Shown: positions 28,817-38,422, numbered from the stretch's first letter. The stretch: 64,000 nt of DNA from Rhodococcus zopfii NBRC 100606 = JCM 9919 (GCF_001895025.1 NZ_BCXI01000026.1:1-64000); one strand, 5' to 3'. The notes: generated by a model not told the origin, from the sequence alone. Program-made: numbers and translations.

Positions 28817-30832
28817 CTACTCGTCGACGGATTCCGCGGCGATCGGTGCGACCTGCTCCGGCTGTTGTGGTGCCGCCCGCACCCATCCACGAAGCGGTTG
28901 CACCACGGACCCGTAGAACGAGTCGGACGACGCCGTCACGCTCGTGATGAATCCCGCTGCAGTTCCCGATCGGCGGTTGCCCATCGGGAACGTCTGTACC
29001 AGGGAGAACGACACGATTTCGCCGCTGCGTCCCTCCGTCAGCGCCTTCGGATTTGCCCGGACGGTGTCGAGATGTTCACAGGCTTCGTTTCCGCGCTCCG
29101 AGAAGACCGCTTCGACCTGAAGGTTACCGGGTGCATTTTCGAGTTGCTTGAGGAGCCACGTCAAACGCCGTCCCGACGTTCCTTCGTCGGGGGCATCGAG
29201 CGTTGTCCGGCAGCGAACACGATTGGTACGTACGTCGGCGGTCACGACAAGATCGCCGACCGTGTCCGGGATGCGGAGGACAGCCTCGAAGGTGCCTTCT
29301 GCAGCCAGCTTCTCCGCGATGTGAGCATTTCGTGCATCCGGGTCGTTGTTGAACCGGCGCGGCAGAACGTGCTTGACGGTCACGCCGAGTTCAGCGGTGA
29401 GGCGGAGTGCGAGATGACGGGCCAATGCCACCCAGGTTCCGGCGACGATCTGGGCCTTCGGATCACTCGGCCGCAGGGTTCCGGCAGTCACGGCTTCGCG
29501 TACCGGAACCCAATGACGGCCCATGTCGACGAACTCGGAAGCCCCGGAACGGGGATGGTCGAGGTACCGGAGAAACTCACGCAGGATCCAGTTCTGAAGG
29601 TTCTCCTCGATATGACCGTGGGACAACAACATCCGTGCCTCATGAGCGACTTCGGCCCACGACAGATGGCGCAGTGCGACCTTCGCGAGTTTTCGGCGAT
29701 CCACTTCGACCGGTAGCTCACCCGCACTCGCGGGGATGTCGTTCGACAGGCTGATCACTGCGTCGTACTTTTTCCGACGAGCCACATCGAGGTAGTTCTC
29801 GAGTTGCTCGCGCTTGAGCTTGCCGTTACCGGTCTTGACTTCGAGCAGACCGGTCCACAGTCGACTGCCGCGTGAAACCTTGAGGACGGCATCGGGAATG
29901 ACACGAGATTCGCCTCGTTCGTAGGGAACTTCGAGATAGCCTTCGAAACCCCCGGCGGGGGCTCCGACACGCGAGCAGACGGCGCGTGCGAATGCCGGCA
30001 CCGCCTGCATTGTTGCGACGAGTGCCGAAGTTGCCCTGCGCTCCTGTTCTTCACCGGCCCCGATGCCCGCCACGGAGAACAACCGCGCCGGCTGCCAGGT
30101 GTCCTGCTCGGCGAGCTTGAACTCGATAGGTGTGGTCGTCCGGGCAGCTCGCTTGGCTGTGCGGACTCCGGTTCGGACGCGCTTCACTACTGGAGGATTG
30201 TCGGCCGCGGGCGCCGAGTCCGTCGCGGTGGTTTCCGCTGGCGCGACGCCGACCGGTGCGGGCTCCTCTACCGGGTCAACCGGTTCCGCGTGTTCGGTCT
30301 CGTTGTCGATCTCGACTCCATAGTCCTGTGCGAGACCTCCGAGGCCCGAGTCCCAGCCCTGCCCGATTGCTCTGACCTTCCACTCTCCGTTTCGCCGGTA
30401 GACCTCGCCGAAAACGAACGCGGATTCGGTTGTCGCATCGGCGGTTGCGTATTCCGCCAGCGAATGTCCGGCACCGTCGACGACGCGAAGCGTGAGTTTG
30501 CCGAGTTCGCCGAAGGTGCCCGAGTGCACGCTTCCCGACAGGGCGACCGAGTGGACGTCCTCGGGAACTGCCGACAGGTCGATCGTGAGTCTGGCTTGAG
30601 CACCTTCCTCTGTCGATCCGGTGCCGAGAAAACGGACGGAGCCGTCCTCGGATTCGGGCTGGTTGTAGAAGACGAAATCCGCGTCGGACCGCACCTTTCC
30701 CTCCGCGTTCAGCAAAAGTGCCGACGCGTCGATCTCTACCTCCGATTCTGTCCAACCCAGCACGACGTCGATCTGGTGCAAGTCGTTGGGGAGCGGGATA
30801 TTCTGCCCTTTGCTCAAAATCGGAGAGATCAC
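28817..30832 (-). CDS. TerD domain - PD-(D/E)XK nuclease-like fusion protein
   Basis: A 671-residue multidomain protein starting at GTG 30830-30832. Residues about 1-175 form a TerD domain (LSKGQNIPLP; calcium-site block DADFVFYNQ). A Pro/Ala/Thr-rich linker follows (about 178-235). The middle region contains Asp314 (VIPDAVLKV), Glu331-Val-Lys333 (LLEVKTGNGKL) and Gln343 in EQLENYLDVA, the spacing of a PD-(D/E)XK nuclease core. The C-terminal 250 residues are unassigned. TerD proteins belong to tellurite/stress networks known to link to DNA-processing domains. No ter genes are nearby. GC is lower than in the neighbours, which suggests transfer; a defence role is inference. Confidence 0.75.
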   Translation of the reverse strand: MISPILSKGQNIPLPNDLHQIDVVLGWTESEVEIDASALLLNAEGKVRSDADFVFYNQPESEDGSVRFLGTGSTEEGAQARLTIDLSAVPEDVHSVALSGSVHSGTFGELGKLTLRVVDGAGHSLAEYATADATTESAFVFGEVYRRNGEWKVRAIGQGWDSGLGGLAQDYGVEIDNETEHAEPVDPVEEPAPVGVAPAETTATDSAPAADNPPVVKRVRTGVRTAKRAARTTTPIEFKLAEQDTWQPARLFSVAGIGAGEEQERRATSALVATMQAVPAFARAVCSRVGAPAGGFEGYLEVPYERGESRVIPDAVLKVSRGSRLWTGLLEVKTGNGKLKREQLENYLDVARRKKYDAVISLSNDIPASAGELPVEVDRRKLAKVALRHLSWAEVAHEARMLLSHGHIEENLQNWILREFLRYLDHPRSGASEFVDMGRHWVPVREAVTAGTLRPSDPKAQIVAGTWVALARHLALRLTAELGVTVKHVLPRRFNNDPDARNAHIAEKLAAEGTFEAVLRIPDTVGDLVVTADVRTNRVRCRTTLDAPDEGTSGRRLTWLLKQLENAPGNLQVEAVFSERGNEACEHLDTVRANPKALTEGRSGEIVSFSLVQTFPMGNRRSGTAAGFITSVTASSDSFYGSVVQPLRGWVRAAPQQPEQVAPIAAESVDE

Positions 30833-31080
30833 TGGTCGCGCCTTTCCTCTCGCGGAGTATCGAACGACACGATGCTGCCGCTCGCGAGTGGATCATCGAG
30901 CGCGACGACGCGAATGTTTCAAAGCAGACGAGCGGCACGGATGGTTCGCCGGAACGTCAGAAGGACCGGCCTCCCCCAAGCCGTTCGATCGCGCATCCAA
31001 GAATTCGACCCGGTCCGGTCCAAGCGTCGGGGAGCAGCGTGTACGAGGTGACCTCGATCTCGACAAGCTCGGACGGACCG

Positions 31081-32517
31081 ATGATCCCTCCGGCTACCCC
31101 GAAAAGTTCCGCGACGCGACGAGCGACACTGGCGGTGGTGTGCGTGACCACCGCGATGCTCATGCTCGACATCGCGGTCGTCAACACCGCACTGCCGTCG
31201 ATCGCCGTCGAGTTGGAGACCGGCGTGAGTTCCCTCCAGTGGGTGATCGACGCGTACACGCTGGCGCTGGCCACCGTGGTTCTCAGCGCCGGTGCCTGGG
31301 CGGACCGCCGGGGCCGGCGCCACGTGTTCCTCATCGGCATCGTGTGGTTCACCGTGGCGTCGCTGCTGTGCGCGCTGGCGCCGACCATCTGGGTCCTCGA
31401 CATCGCCCGCGCCGCACAGGGAATCGGCGGTGCCATCCTGTTCGCCTGCTCATTGGCGCTGTTGGCGGACGTGTTCGAGAAGGGTCCGCAGCGCGCGGCG
31501 GCGCTGGCTGCCTACGGTGCCACCATCGGCGGGGCCTTCGCCGTCGGACCCCTCGTCGGGGGTGTGCTCACCGAACTGCTGAACTGGCGTGCGATCTTCC
31601 TCGTCAACATCCCGATCGGCCTCGCCACCCTGCTCCTGACGCTGCGCTGGGTGCCGGAGTCGCGCGACCCGCATCCCCGCGGCGCCGACATACCCGGTCA
31701 ACTCCTCGTCTCCACCGGCTTGGGGGCCCTGGTCTTCGGGCTGCTGCGCGGTAACGAAGACGGATGGCTCGACCCGCTGACCGTCGCCGCCGCGATCGTC
31801 GCCGCGGTCGCACTGGTCGGGTTCGTTCTGCACGAACTGCGCACGCGTGAGCCGATGCTGCCCCCGCACCTGCTCGCGAACCGAGCCTTCGCCGGCGCTC
31901 AGATCGCGGCATTCGCGATCTCCGCGTCGCTGTTCGCGGTCTTCGTCTACACCACGATCTACCTGCAGAACGTCCTGCACCTGTCGCCCATCGACACCGG
32001 CCTGCTCTACATTCCCGCGACCGCGGCGATGTTCGTCGTGGCAGGCGCCACCGCGAAACTCGACCGGCGGGTCCCGGTGTTCGTCTCGCTGAGCGTCTCC
32101 CTGCTCCTGGTGGCTGTCGGCCTGATCATGATGACCGCCGTCGACGTCGACAGTTCCAGGTATGCGATCCTGCCGGGCCTGATCGTGGCCCTCGTCGGGG
32201 CCGGCGTGTTCAATCCCGTGATGAGCGGCCTCGTCCTCGCTGAAAGTACCTCGGACCATTCCGGACTGGCGGCGGGGATCAACGATGCGTTCCGTCAGAC
32301 CGGGATCGCCGTCGGGGTCGCGGGGCTCGGCACCCTGCTGCCCGCACAGTCGCTGCTGCCCGGTGGATCGCCGCACGAATTCGTCACCGGTCTGCATCAG
32401 GCGCTGCTGCTGTCCGCCGTGATCGCGGCGCTCGGTGCGCTGGTGTGTGTGGCTACACTGCGCACGACCCGCGCATCCGCCGACGACCCGCGCGAGACCG
32501 CACGCGTGATCGCCTGA
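31081..32517 (+). CDS. MFS multidrug efflux transporter (DHA2, 14 TM type)
   Basis: A 478-residue permease with about 14 transmembrane helices. Motif C-like features of the EmrB/QacA family are present: LDIAVVNTALPSI in helix 1, AGAWADRRGRR in the 2-3 loop (motif A) and GGAFAVGPLVGG in helix 5. It exports drugs or metabolites with protons. I start at ATG 31081; GTG 31039, which has a better ribosome site (GGGGAG), would add 14 residues. It is 74 bp upstream of the SARP-type regulator on the same strand, so a resistance/regulator pair is likely. Confidence 0.85.
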   Translation: MIPPATPKSSATRRATLAVVCVTTAMLMLDIAVVNTALPSIAVELETGVSSLQWVIDAYTLALATVVLSAGAWADRRGRRHVFLIGIVWFTVASLLCALAPTIWVLDIARAAQGIGGAILFACSLALLADVFEKGPQRAAALAAYGATIGGAFAVGPLVGGVLTELLNWRAIFLVNIPIGLATLLLTLRWVPESRDPHPRGADIPGQLLVSTGLGALVFGLLRGNEDGWLDPLTVAAAIVAAVALVGFVLHELRTREPMLPPHLLANRAFAGAQIAAFAISASLFAVFVYTTIYLQNVLHLSPIDTGLLYIPATAAMFVVAGATAKLDRRVPVFVSLSVSLLLVAVGLIMMTAVDVDSSRYAILPGLIVALVGAGVFNPVMSGLVLAESTSDHSGLAAGINDAFRQTGIAVGVAGLGTLLPAQSLLPGGSPHEFVTGLHQALLLSAVIAALGALVCVATLRTTRASADDPRETARVIA

Positions 32518-32591
32518 CGGTCCCCGCGCGGCGCCCGGATCAGGTCCCTACACTTCAACGCGTTCCATGCCTGCGGTGCGAGGAGCCACGC

Positions 32592-35500
32592 ATGATCTAT
32601 CGACTGCTCGGCCCACTCGAGGTCGCGCGGACGCCGGGCCGTTCGCTGGACCCGAGTGCTGGGGAGGGCCTGGTCGATCTGGGTCCGCGCAAGCAACGTG
32701 CGGTGCTCGCGGTCCTGCTGCTCAGCCGTGGAAAGGTCGTGTCCACCGATCGGCTGATCGACGCGTTGTGGTCGGGTGACGCGCCTGCGAGCGCCGTCTC
32801 GAGCATCCAGGCGTACATTTCCAACCTGCGTCGGGCGCTGCGCGGCGAATCGGGCGCGGCATCGCCGATCGTGCGCCAGCCACCCGGATACGTCCTCGAC
32901 ATCACCCGCGACGATGTGGACCTGTCCATGTTCCTCGACGACGCGGAGGCGGCGCAGCGGCACGCGGACAACGGCGAGTGGGAACTCGCGCTGGAGGTCG
33001 CCGGCCGTGCTCTCGCGTCCGTCCGGGGCCCTCTCCTCGAGGACCTGCGCGACGAACGGTGGGTGGAGGTGGCTGCCGCCGGATTCGAGGAGGTCCGGAC
33101 CGGGTGCCGTGAAACGCTGGTCACGGCGTTGCTCGCGATGGGACGGCTGGCACCGGCTCTCGCCGAGGCTACCCGGCTGTACGACGAGTTCCCGTTCCGG
33201 GACCGGACGTGCTGGCTGCGAATGCTCGCCCTGCATCGGGCCGGTCGCTCTCCGGAAGCGTTGGAACAGTTCGGCGTTCATGTCGCGCGGCTGGATGCCG
33301 AGCTCGGTCTGCTGCCGGGTGCCGAACTGACCGCACTGCAGGGCGCGATCCTGCGGCACGAGCCCGGACTCGCGGCATGGCCGAGAACACCGGGATGGTC
33401 GGGGGCCGAGGAGGTTCCGGCGCCGGCGCCGCCGTCCGTCGCGGTGCCGGTCGGGCAGGTCGAATCCGGGCGTGTGTTCGTGGGACGCACAATGGAGAGC
33501 GGCGTCATCGACGGCATGTTCGACGAGGTGCGTACCGGTGCGCCTCGCTGGCTGGTGCTGACCGGTCCGGCGGGCATCGGTAAAACCCGGCTGGCCGAGG
33601 AGTGCGATGCCCGTACGGTCGCGGCGGGCGGCACCGCGGTGTGGGCCCGATGCCTCGAGGACGAGGGCGCCCCGGCATGGTGGCCGATCCGCCGAATGCT
33701 GCGGGAACTCGGTGTCGATGCAGATGCCGCGCTGGTCCCGCCGACCGGGGTGGAACCGGACGAAGCTCGCTTCGCCGTGTACGAACGGGTACTGCATGCG
33801 ATCGAGACGGTGGCGGCGCAGAACGCGGCGCTGACCGTCGTCGTCGACGACATTCAATGGGCCGACCCGACCTCCCTGCGATGTCTGAAATACCTGGTCG
33901 GCGCGCTGCACCGGGACCGGGCCTGGTTCGTCCTCACTCTGCGGGATTCCGAAATGCGTTCCGGTGTACGTGAATTCATCGATGTAATTCTGCACCGGGA
34001 CGGAAACCGGCACATCGTGGTGCCGGCGCTCGCCGAGACCGAGGTGGCGGTACTGGCCCGCCAGGTGTGCGGTGAGGAACTCGGCCCGACCGAGGCGCGG
34101 ATGCTCGCCGAACGTACCGGCGGCAATCCACTGTTCGTCTCCGAATACGCCCGGCTGCCGCGCGACGAACGTCTGGGCGGGGGAATCCCGATGGCCGTCC
34201 GCTCGGTCCTCGGCCGACGCCTGGCCGCGGTGGAACCGGCCGTGCTGCAGGTACTACGGGTCGCGGCGGTCATCGGCGACACCATCGAGACCGATATCCT
34301 CGCCGCCGCGACCCGGCTCGATCTCGACACCCTTGCCGACTATCTCGACGACGCGGCCGACGAGCGCATCATCGTCGCCGACCCGGGCGTCCGCGGTTAC
34401 GTGTTCGCCCACGGCCTGCTCCGTGACGAAGTGCTCGCGGAGATCCCCGAACTGCGCCGTCAGCGCATCCACGCCCAGGTCGCCGAGGCCCTGGCGGACT
34501 CCTCCGACGCCGATCGGTCGAGCAGGCGCGCGCAGCATCTGATGGCCGCGCTTCCCGTGGCCGATCCGCGCACGGTGTTCGACGCCTGCTCGGACGCCGC
34601 GCGGGAAGCGACCGAGCGATGGAACTCGGAGACCGCTGCGCAGTGGTGGGAAGCGGCGGTTCAGGCATTCGATCTGCTGCCGGCCTCCGAGCAATCGGCC
34701 GGCGCCCGTGACGATCTGCTCGTGGCCCGGGTGGAGGCACTCGCCCGGGCCGGTCGCGGCCAGACGGTGCTCGACGTTGTCGACGCCGGTCTGCTCGCCG
34801 CGGTCCGCGAAGGCCGCACGTCGGCCGCCGGACGTCTGGCCGCGGCGCTGTTGCGCTCCGCCGGTGCGTGGCCGTGGGTGTCCTACGGCAAAGATCCCGG
34901 ACCGTTGCTCGAAAGGCTCTCGGGCCTGGAACCGTTCGTCGCCGACGACCCGCCGGCCCACGCCCGGGTGCTGGCGGCACTGGCGGTCGGGAGCTGTTAC
35001 CACCCGGACTCGTCCGTTCCCGACAACATCAGCAGCAGGGCGCTCGGGATCGCCCGCGAGACAGGTGATCCGGATGTCGTCGCCGACGCGCTGCTGGGGC
35101 GGATCCTGCTCTACTCCGGGGTGGCGACGCACAGTCACGAATCCGTCGGGTTGATAGACGAGTTGTTCGCCCTGCAGCACCGGCAATCCCGATTCGACGA
35201 CGTCATCGCCCACGCGGCCGCGAGCATGGCCCATACGAACCTGACCGATGTCGACGCTGCCGCCGCACATGTGCGGCAGGGGATCGTCGGGTGCGACCTG
35301 CTGCGCCTACCTGTTATTCGCGTCCAGTTACGTTGGATGGAAGCGACATTGGCGGCATGGCGCGGAGACTTCGACGAGACCCGCAGGCAGTCCGAGGCTG
35401 CGCGACAGTTCCATCTGCAAACCGAGCTGTACGTAGCGGGCAGCGCCGACCTCGCCGCGAACACCCTCGAGTGGGAGCACGGAATGCTCGCCGATGCGCA

Positions 35501-36011
35501 GCCGGGTTTCGTGGAACCGGATTCGTGGCGTATTGCGATCGCCGCGGCGCGCGGCGACAGGGAGACCGTCACCCGTGAGGTTGCCCGATGGTCCGCCGAG
35601 CAGGGGCCGTTCACCTGGACCACGCTCGGGCATCGCACGTTGATCGCCCGCGTTATCGCCGATCTCGAACTCACCGAGCACGCGGAGACGTTCGTCGACC
35701 TGCTGGCTCCGTTCGTCGACCGCATCGCGACGGTGGGGCAGGTGGGAGTCATCGGTGCCGTCGCGGAGGCATCGGCGCGCCTGCACGCGCTGCTCGGCCG
35801 CGTCGAGGACGCCGTGGTACTGCTCGATCGCGCCGAGGAGATCGCGACACGGACGTCGAGCCCCCCGACCCTGTTGCGCTGCCGGCTGCTGCGCACCCAG
35901 CTCCGTGCGGTGTCGCCGGCTCGGGATCGGGCGATCGAGCAGGTGGCCGCCGACGCGACCCGTCTGGGGATGTTCGGCCTGGCCGCCTACGCGCGCTCGA
36001 TTCCGGACTGA
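32592..36011 (+). CDS. Large AfsR/SARP-type transcription regulator with AAA ATPase
   Basis: A 1139-residue regulator. Residues about 1-95 are an OmpR-type winged helix and about 100-250 the bacterial transcriptional activation domain, together the SARP module. An AAA/STAND ATPase follows, with Walker A GPAGIGKTRLA (about 330) and Walker B TVVVDDIQWAD (about 420). The C-terminal half is TPR-like helical repeats. This layout integrates a signal through ATP-driven assembly. AGGAG precedes the ATG at 32592. It sits between an MFS pump and a BBE-type oxidase, whose promoter region carries SARP-like heptamer repeats, so it probably activates that oxidase gene. Confidence 0.88.
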   Translation: MIYRLLGPLEVARTPGRSLDPSAGEGLVDLGPRKQRAVLAVLLLSRGKVVSTDRLIDALWSGDAPASAVSSIQAYISNLRRALRGESGAASPIVRQPPGYVLDITRDDVDLSMFLDDAEAAQRHADNGEWELALEVAGRALASVRGPLLEDLRDERWVEVAAAGFEEVRTGCRETLVTALLAMGRLAPALAEATRLYDEFPFRDRTCWLRMLALHRAGRSPEALEQFGVHVARLDAELGLLPGAELTALQGAILRHEPGLAAWPRTPGWSGAEEVPAPAPPSVAVPVGQVESGRVFVGRTMESGVIDGMFDEVRTGAPRWLVLTGPAGIGKTRLAEECDARTVAAGGTAVWARCLEDEGAPAWWPIRRMLRELGVDADAALVPPTGVEPDEARFAVYERVLHAIETVAAQNAALTVVVDDIQWADPTSLRCLKYLVGALHRDRAWFVLTLRDSEMRSGVREFIDVILHRDGNRHIVVPALAETEVAVLARQVCGEELGPTEARMLAERTGGNPLFVSEYARLPRDERLGGGIPMAVRSVLGRRLAAVEPAVLQVLRVAAVIGDTIETDILAAATRLDLDTLADYLDDAADERIIVADPGVRGYVFAHGLLRDEVLAEIPELRRQRIHAQVAEALADSSDADRSSRRAQHLMAALPVADPRTVFDACSDAAREATERWNSETAAQWWEAAVQAFDLLPASEQSAGARDDLLVARVEALARAGRGQTVLDVVDAGLLAAVREGRTSAAGRLAAALLRSAGAWPWVSYGKDPGPLLERLSGLEPFVADDPPAHARVLAALAVGSCYHPDSSVPDNISSRALGIARETGDPDVVADALLGRILLYSGVATHSHESVGLIDELFALQHRQSRFDDVIAHAAASMAHTNLTDVDAAAAHVRQGIVGCDLLRLPVIRVQLRWMEATLAAWRGDFDETRRQSEAARQFHLQTELYVAGSADLAANTLEWEHGMLADAQPGFVEPDSWRIAIAAARGDRETVTREVARWSAEQGPFTWTTLGHRTLIARVIADLELTEHAETFVDLLAPFVDRIATVGQVGVIGAVAEASARLHALLGRVEDAVVLLDRAEEIATRTSSPPTLLRCRLLRTQLRAVSPARDRAIEQVAADATRLGMFGLAAYARSIPD

Positions 36012-36022
36012 TCCGTCCGCCG

Positions 36023-36075
36023 CGCTTGGCCGACGCTTGGACCCGCCGCACCGGTCGAGCCAAGAACCGGCCAAG
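36023..36075. promoter_or_regulatory. Candidate SARP operator (heptamer repeats in inverted arrangement)
   Basis: CGCTTGG occurs at 36023-36029 and 36034-36040, separated by 4 bases (11-bp period), the spacing of SARP binding sites. A second pair, GCCAAG at 36059-36064 and 36070-36075, also has an 11-bp period and is the inverse of the first, so the whole forms a 17-bp arm inverted repeat (13 matches). It lies between the SARP-type gene and the flavin oxidase gene. A terminator hairpin is the alternative. Confidence 0.5.
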
Positions 36076-36128
36076 GCAGCTCGGACATCCTTCCTTCACA
36101 CCCGCAAGACGGACGGAAGGAAGATCCG

Positions 36129-37514
36129 ATGATCCCCACGACACCCGCGATCGCCGCCTCGATCGAATCGCTCCGGGCGGCGGTCTCCGGCGCGGTGGCG
36201 TTGCCCGGCGAGCCCGGATACGAGCTGGCGACACCGTGGAACGTCGCGGTCCCGGTCCGGCCGTACGCGGTCGTCGCCGTCGACAACGCCGCCGACATCG
36301 CCGCGACCGTGCGGTTCGCGGTGAAGCACGGACTGAAGGTCGCCGTTCAGCGCACCGGCCACGGCGCGGTCCCGCTGGGGGACGACGTTCTCCTCGTCCA
36401 TACCGGTCGGCTGACCGAGTGCGTGATCGATCCGGAGGCCCGCACCGCGCGGATCGGTGCCGGGCTCGTGTGGCAGGACGTCATCGACGCCGCGACACCG
36501 CACGGATTGGCGCCGCTGGCCGGATCCTCCACGACCGTCGGTGTCGCCGGGTTCCTCACCGGCGGAGGCATCGGACCGATGGTGCGCACCTACGGATTGT
36601 CCTCCGATTTCGTGCGCGCCTTCGACATCGTGACGGGAAACGGCTGTCTGCTGCACGTGACCCCCGACGAACACGCCGAGCTGTTCTGGGGCCTGCGCGG
36701 CGGCAAGGCGACGCTGGGGATCGTCACGGCCGTCGAGATCGACCTGCTTCCGGTGACTCATTTCTACGGCGGCGCAGTCTATTTCGACGGAGCGGATGCC
36801 GACGTTGTGGCTCGCGCGTGGCTGGACTGGTGCGCCGATCTCCCCGAGCACAGCTCGACCTCGCTCGCGTTCCTGCAGCTCCCCCCGCTACCGCAGGTGC
36901 CCGCGCCGCTCGCGGGACGCTCGACCGTAGCCGTCCGCTTCGCCAGTCTCGCGGATCAAGCGGAGGCCGAAGCCCTCATCGGTCGCCTCCGTTCGGTGGC
37001 GACGCCGATCCTCGACGGCGTCGCGGTGTTGCCGTGGGCGGCGGTGGGGGCGGTGCATGCCGATCCGGTCGACCCCATGCCCACCCATGAATACACCGCG
37101 CTGACCGGGGAACTGACCCGCGAGGCGATCGACGTCCTCCTGTCCGTCGCCGGCCCGGGTTCGCGCTCGCCGCAGACCGTCGTCGAAGTTCGTCTCCTCG
37201 GGGGTGCACTGGCCCGGGAACCGAGGCATCGCAGCGCCTTCTGTCATCGCGACGCGGATTTCGCGCTGATGGTCGCGGGTGTGCTGGCGCCGGCCACGGC
37301 GGACGATGTGATCGGGCACGCCCGCACCCTCGATCGGGCGATGTCGCCCTGGACCACCGGACGCCGGCTGCCGAACTTCGCGGCCGATTCCGATCCGGAC
37401 ACCATCGCCCGCGCATACGACGACGACACCTGGCATTGGCTCGGCGCGCTCGCCGACGAACACGACAGCGAGGGCGTCCTGCGCGTCGGCCACGTAGTGC
37501 GTCGCGACCGCTGA
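36129..37514 (+). CDS. FAD-dependent oxidase, BBE-like family
   Basis: A 461-residue PCMH-type flavoprotein with the motif VQRTGHGAVP, whose histidine is the usual covalent FAD site, GAGLVWQDVIDAATPHGLAPL and GVAGFLTGGGIGPM for FAD binding, and a C-terminal berberine-bridge-like segment. The second FAD-linking cysteine of bicovalent BBE enzymes is not evident. Such oxidases often modify natural products or sugars. There is no signal peptide. GGAAGGAAG lies before ATG 36129. Position suggests SARP-type control and a link to the MFS pump. Confidence 0.8.
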   Translation: MIPTTPAIAASIESLRAAVSGAVALPGEPGYELATPWNVAVPVRPYAVVAVDNAADIAATVRFAVKHGLKVAVQRTGHGAVPLGDDVLLVHTGRLTECVIDPEARTARIGAGLVWQDVIDAATPHGLAPLAGSSTTVGVAGFLTGGGIGPMVRTYGLSSDFVRAFDIVTGNGCLLHVTPDEHAELFWGLRGGKATLGIVTAVEIDLLPVTHFYGGAVYFDGADADVVARAWLDWCADLPEHSSTSLAFLQLPPLPQVPAPLAGRSTVAVRFASLADQAEAEALIGRLRSVATPILDGVAVLPWAAVGAVHADPVDPMPTHEYTALTGELTREAIDVLLSVAGPGSRSPQTVVEVRLLGGALAREPRHRSAFCHRDADFALMVAGVLAPATADDVIGHARTLDRAMSPWTTGRRLPNFAADSDPDTIARAYDDDTWHWLGALADEHDSEGVLRVGHVVRRDR

Positions 37515-37547
37515 ACCCTCGACACCGTCACCTCGAAAGGCACACCC

Positions 37548-38375
37548 ATGCATTCGGTTCGGACCGCTTCCGGACTCGCTCTCTCGGCTCTCACCGTCCT
37601 CGCCGTCGCCGGCTGCGGCGACCCGGCGACCCCGGTCGCCCGAGGGGCCGACGTACCCGCGCACGGCACCGAGACCCACTACAGCGCGGAGCAACCACTG
37701 GGGGAAGGGAACTCCCGAACGTATGTCACCGTCGACGATGCCGGGAATCCCCAGGAGATCGGCATCCGGATGTCCGCGTCCGCACTCGACGGGCTGCCGG
37801 AGGGTCCGGATGCCACGACGACGATGGTGATGCTGGATCTGCCGGCGGGTGCCCCCGAGACCGGCTTCGAGCACGTCATGCTCGACTGGAACCCGCACGG
37901 CCACGACCCGGAAGTGCTGTTCGGTGAACCGCACTTCGACATGCACTTCTACATGACGGACACCGAGAGCGACATCGACCCGGCCGCACCCGACTTCGCG
38001 GTACGAGCCGCCAACCTTCCGGAACCGCAGTATGTTCCGGAAGGTTACGGCCCGCCGCCGGGACCCGCGGCCGAGAACACGGTGCCGTTCATGGGGATGC
38101 ACTGGACCGATGCCGCCGACGGGGCGATACCCGGGTCGTTCGACTTCACCGAAGTACTGCTCTACGGATCGTGGGATGGCGAATTCACGTTCATCGAACC
38201 GATGATGACCCGCGAGTGGCTTGCGACGAAACCGCAGATCCGGGAAGACGTCCGGCAACCCGCCGCCTACCAGCGGACCGGGTACTACCCGACCGTCTAC
38301 ACCGTCGACTTCGACGAGCAGGCCGGCGAGTACGTCATCGCACTGTCCGGTCTGACGCTGCGCGAGGCGTCCTAG
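37548..38375 (+). CDS. DUF5602-type lipoprotein (paralog 3)
   Basis: A 275-residue lipoprotein (lipobox LAVAGC, about residues 20-25). It shares with the two proteins encoded at 18345-20030 the blocks LDWNPHGHDP, PHFDMHFYMTD, MGMHWTD and FIEPMMTREWL, and the same C-terminal GGLTLRE-like end. The start is ATG 37548, 33 bp after the flavin-oxidase gene, so it may be its co-transcribed partner. A His/Asp-rich pocket suggests metal or cofactor binding at the outer face of the membrane. Function unknown. Confidence 0.75.
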   Translation: MHSVRTASGLALSALTVLAVAGCGDPATPVARGADVPAHGTETHYSAEQPLGEGNSRTYVTVDDAGNPQEIGIRMSASALDGLPEGPDATTTMVMLDLPAGAPETGFEHVMLDWNPHGHDPEVLFGEPHFDMHFYMTDTESDIDPAAPDFAVRAANLPEPQYVPEGYGPPPGPAAENTVPFMGMHWTDAADGAIPGSFDFTEVLLYGSWDGEFTFIEPMMTREWLATKPQIREDVRQPAAYQRTGYYPTVYTVDFDEQAGEYVIALSGLTLREAS

Positions 38376-38382
38376 AGATGTG

Positions 38383-38422
38383 CCGTGTCACCCGGGCGAG
38401 AGGGGTCGCCCGGGTGACACGG
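38383..38422. terminator. Bidirectional terminator, 16-bp perfect stem
   Basis: CCGTGTCACCCGGGCG and its exact complement, 8-base loop, between paralog 3 and the convergent membrane protein gene, whose last codons it contains. Confidence 0.7.

Noticed and set aside
31081-38375. Natural-product biosynthetic gene cluster
   Set aside because: A SARP regulator, pump and BBE oxidase are present, but no PKS, NRPS, terpene cyclase or RiPP genes.
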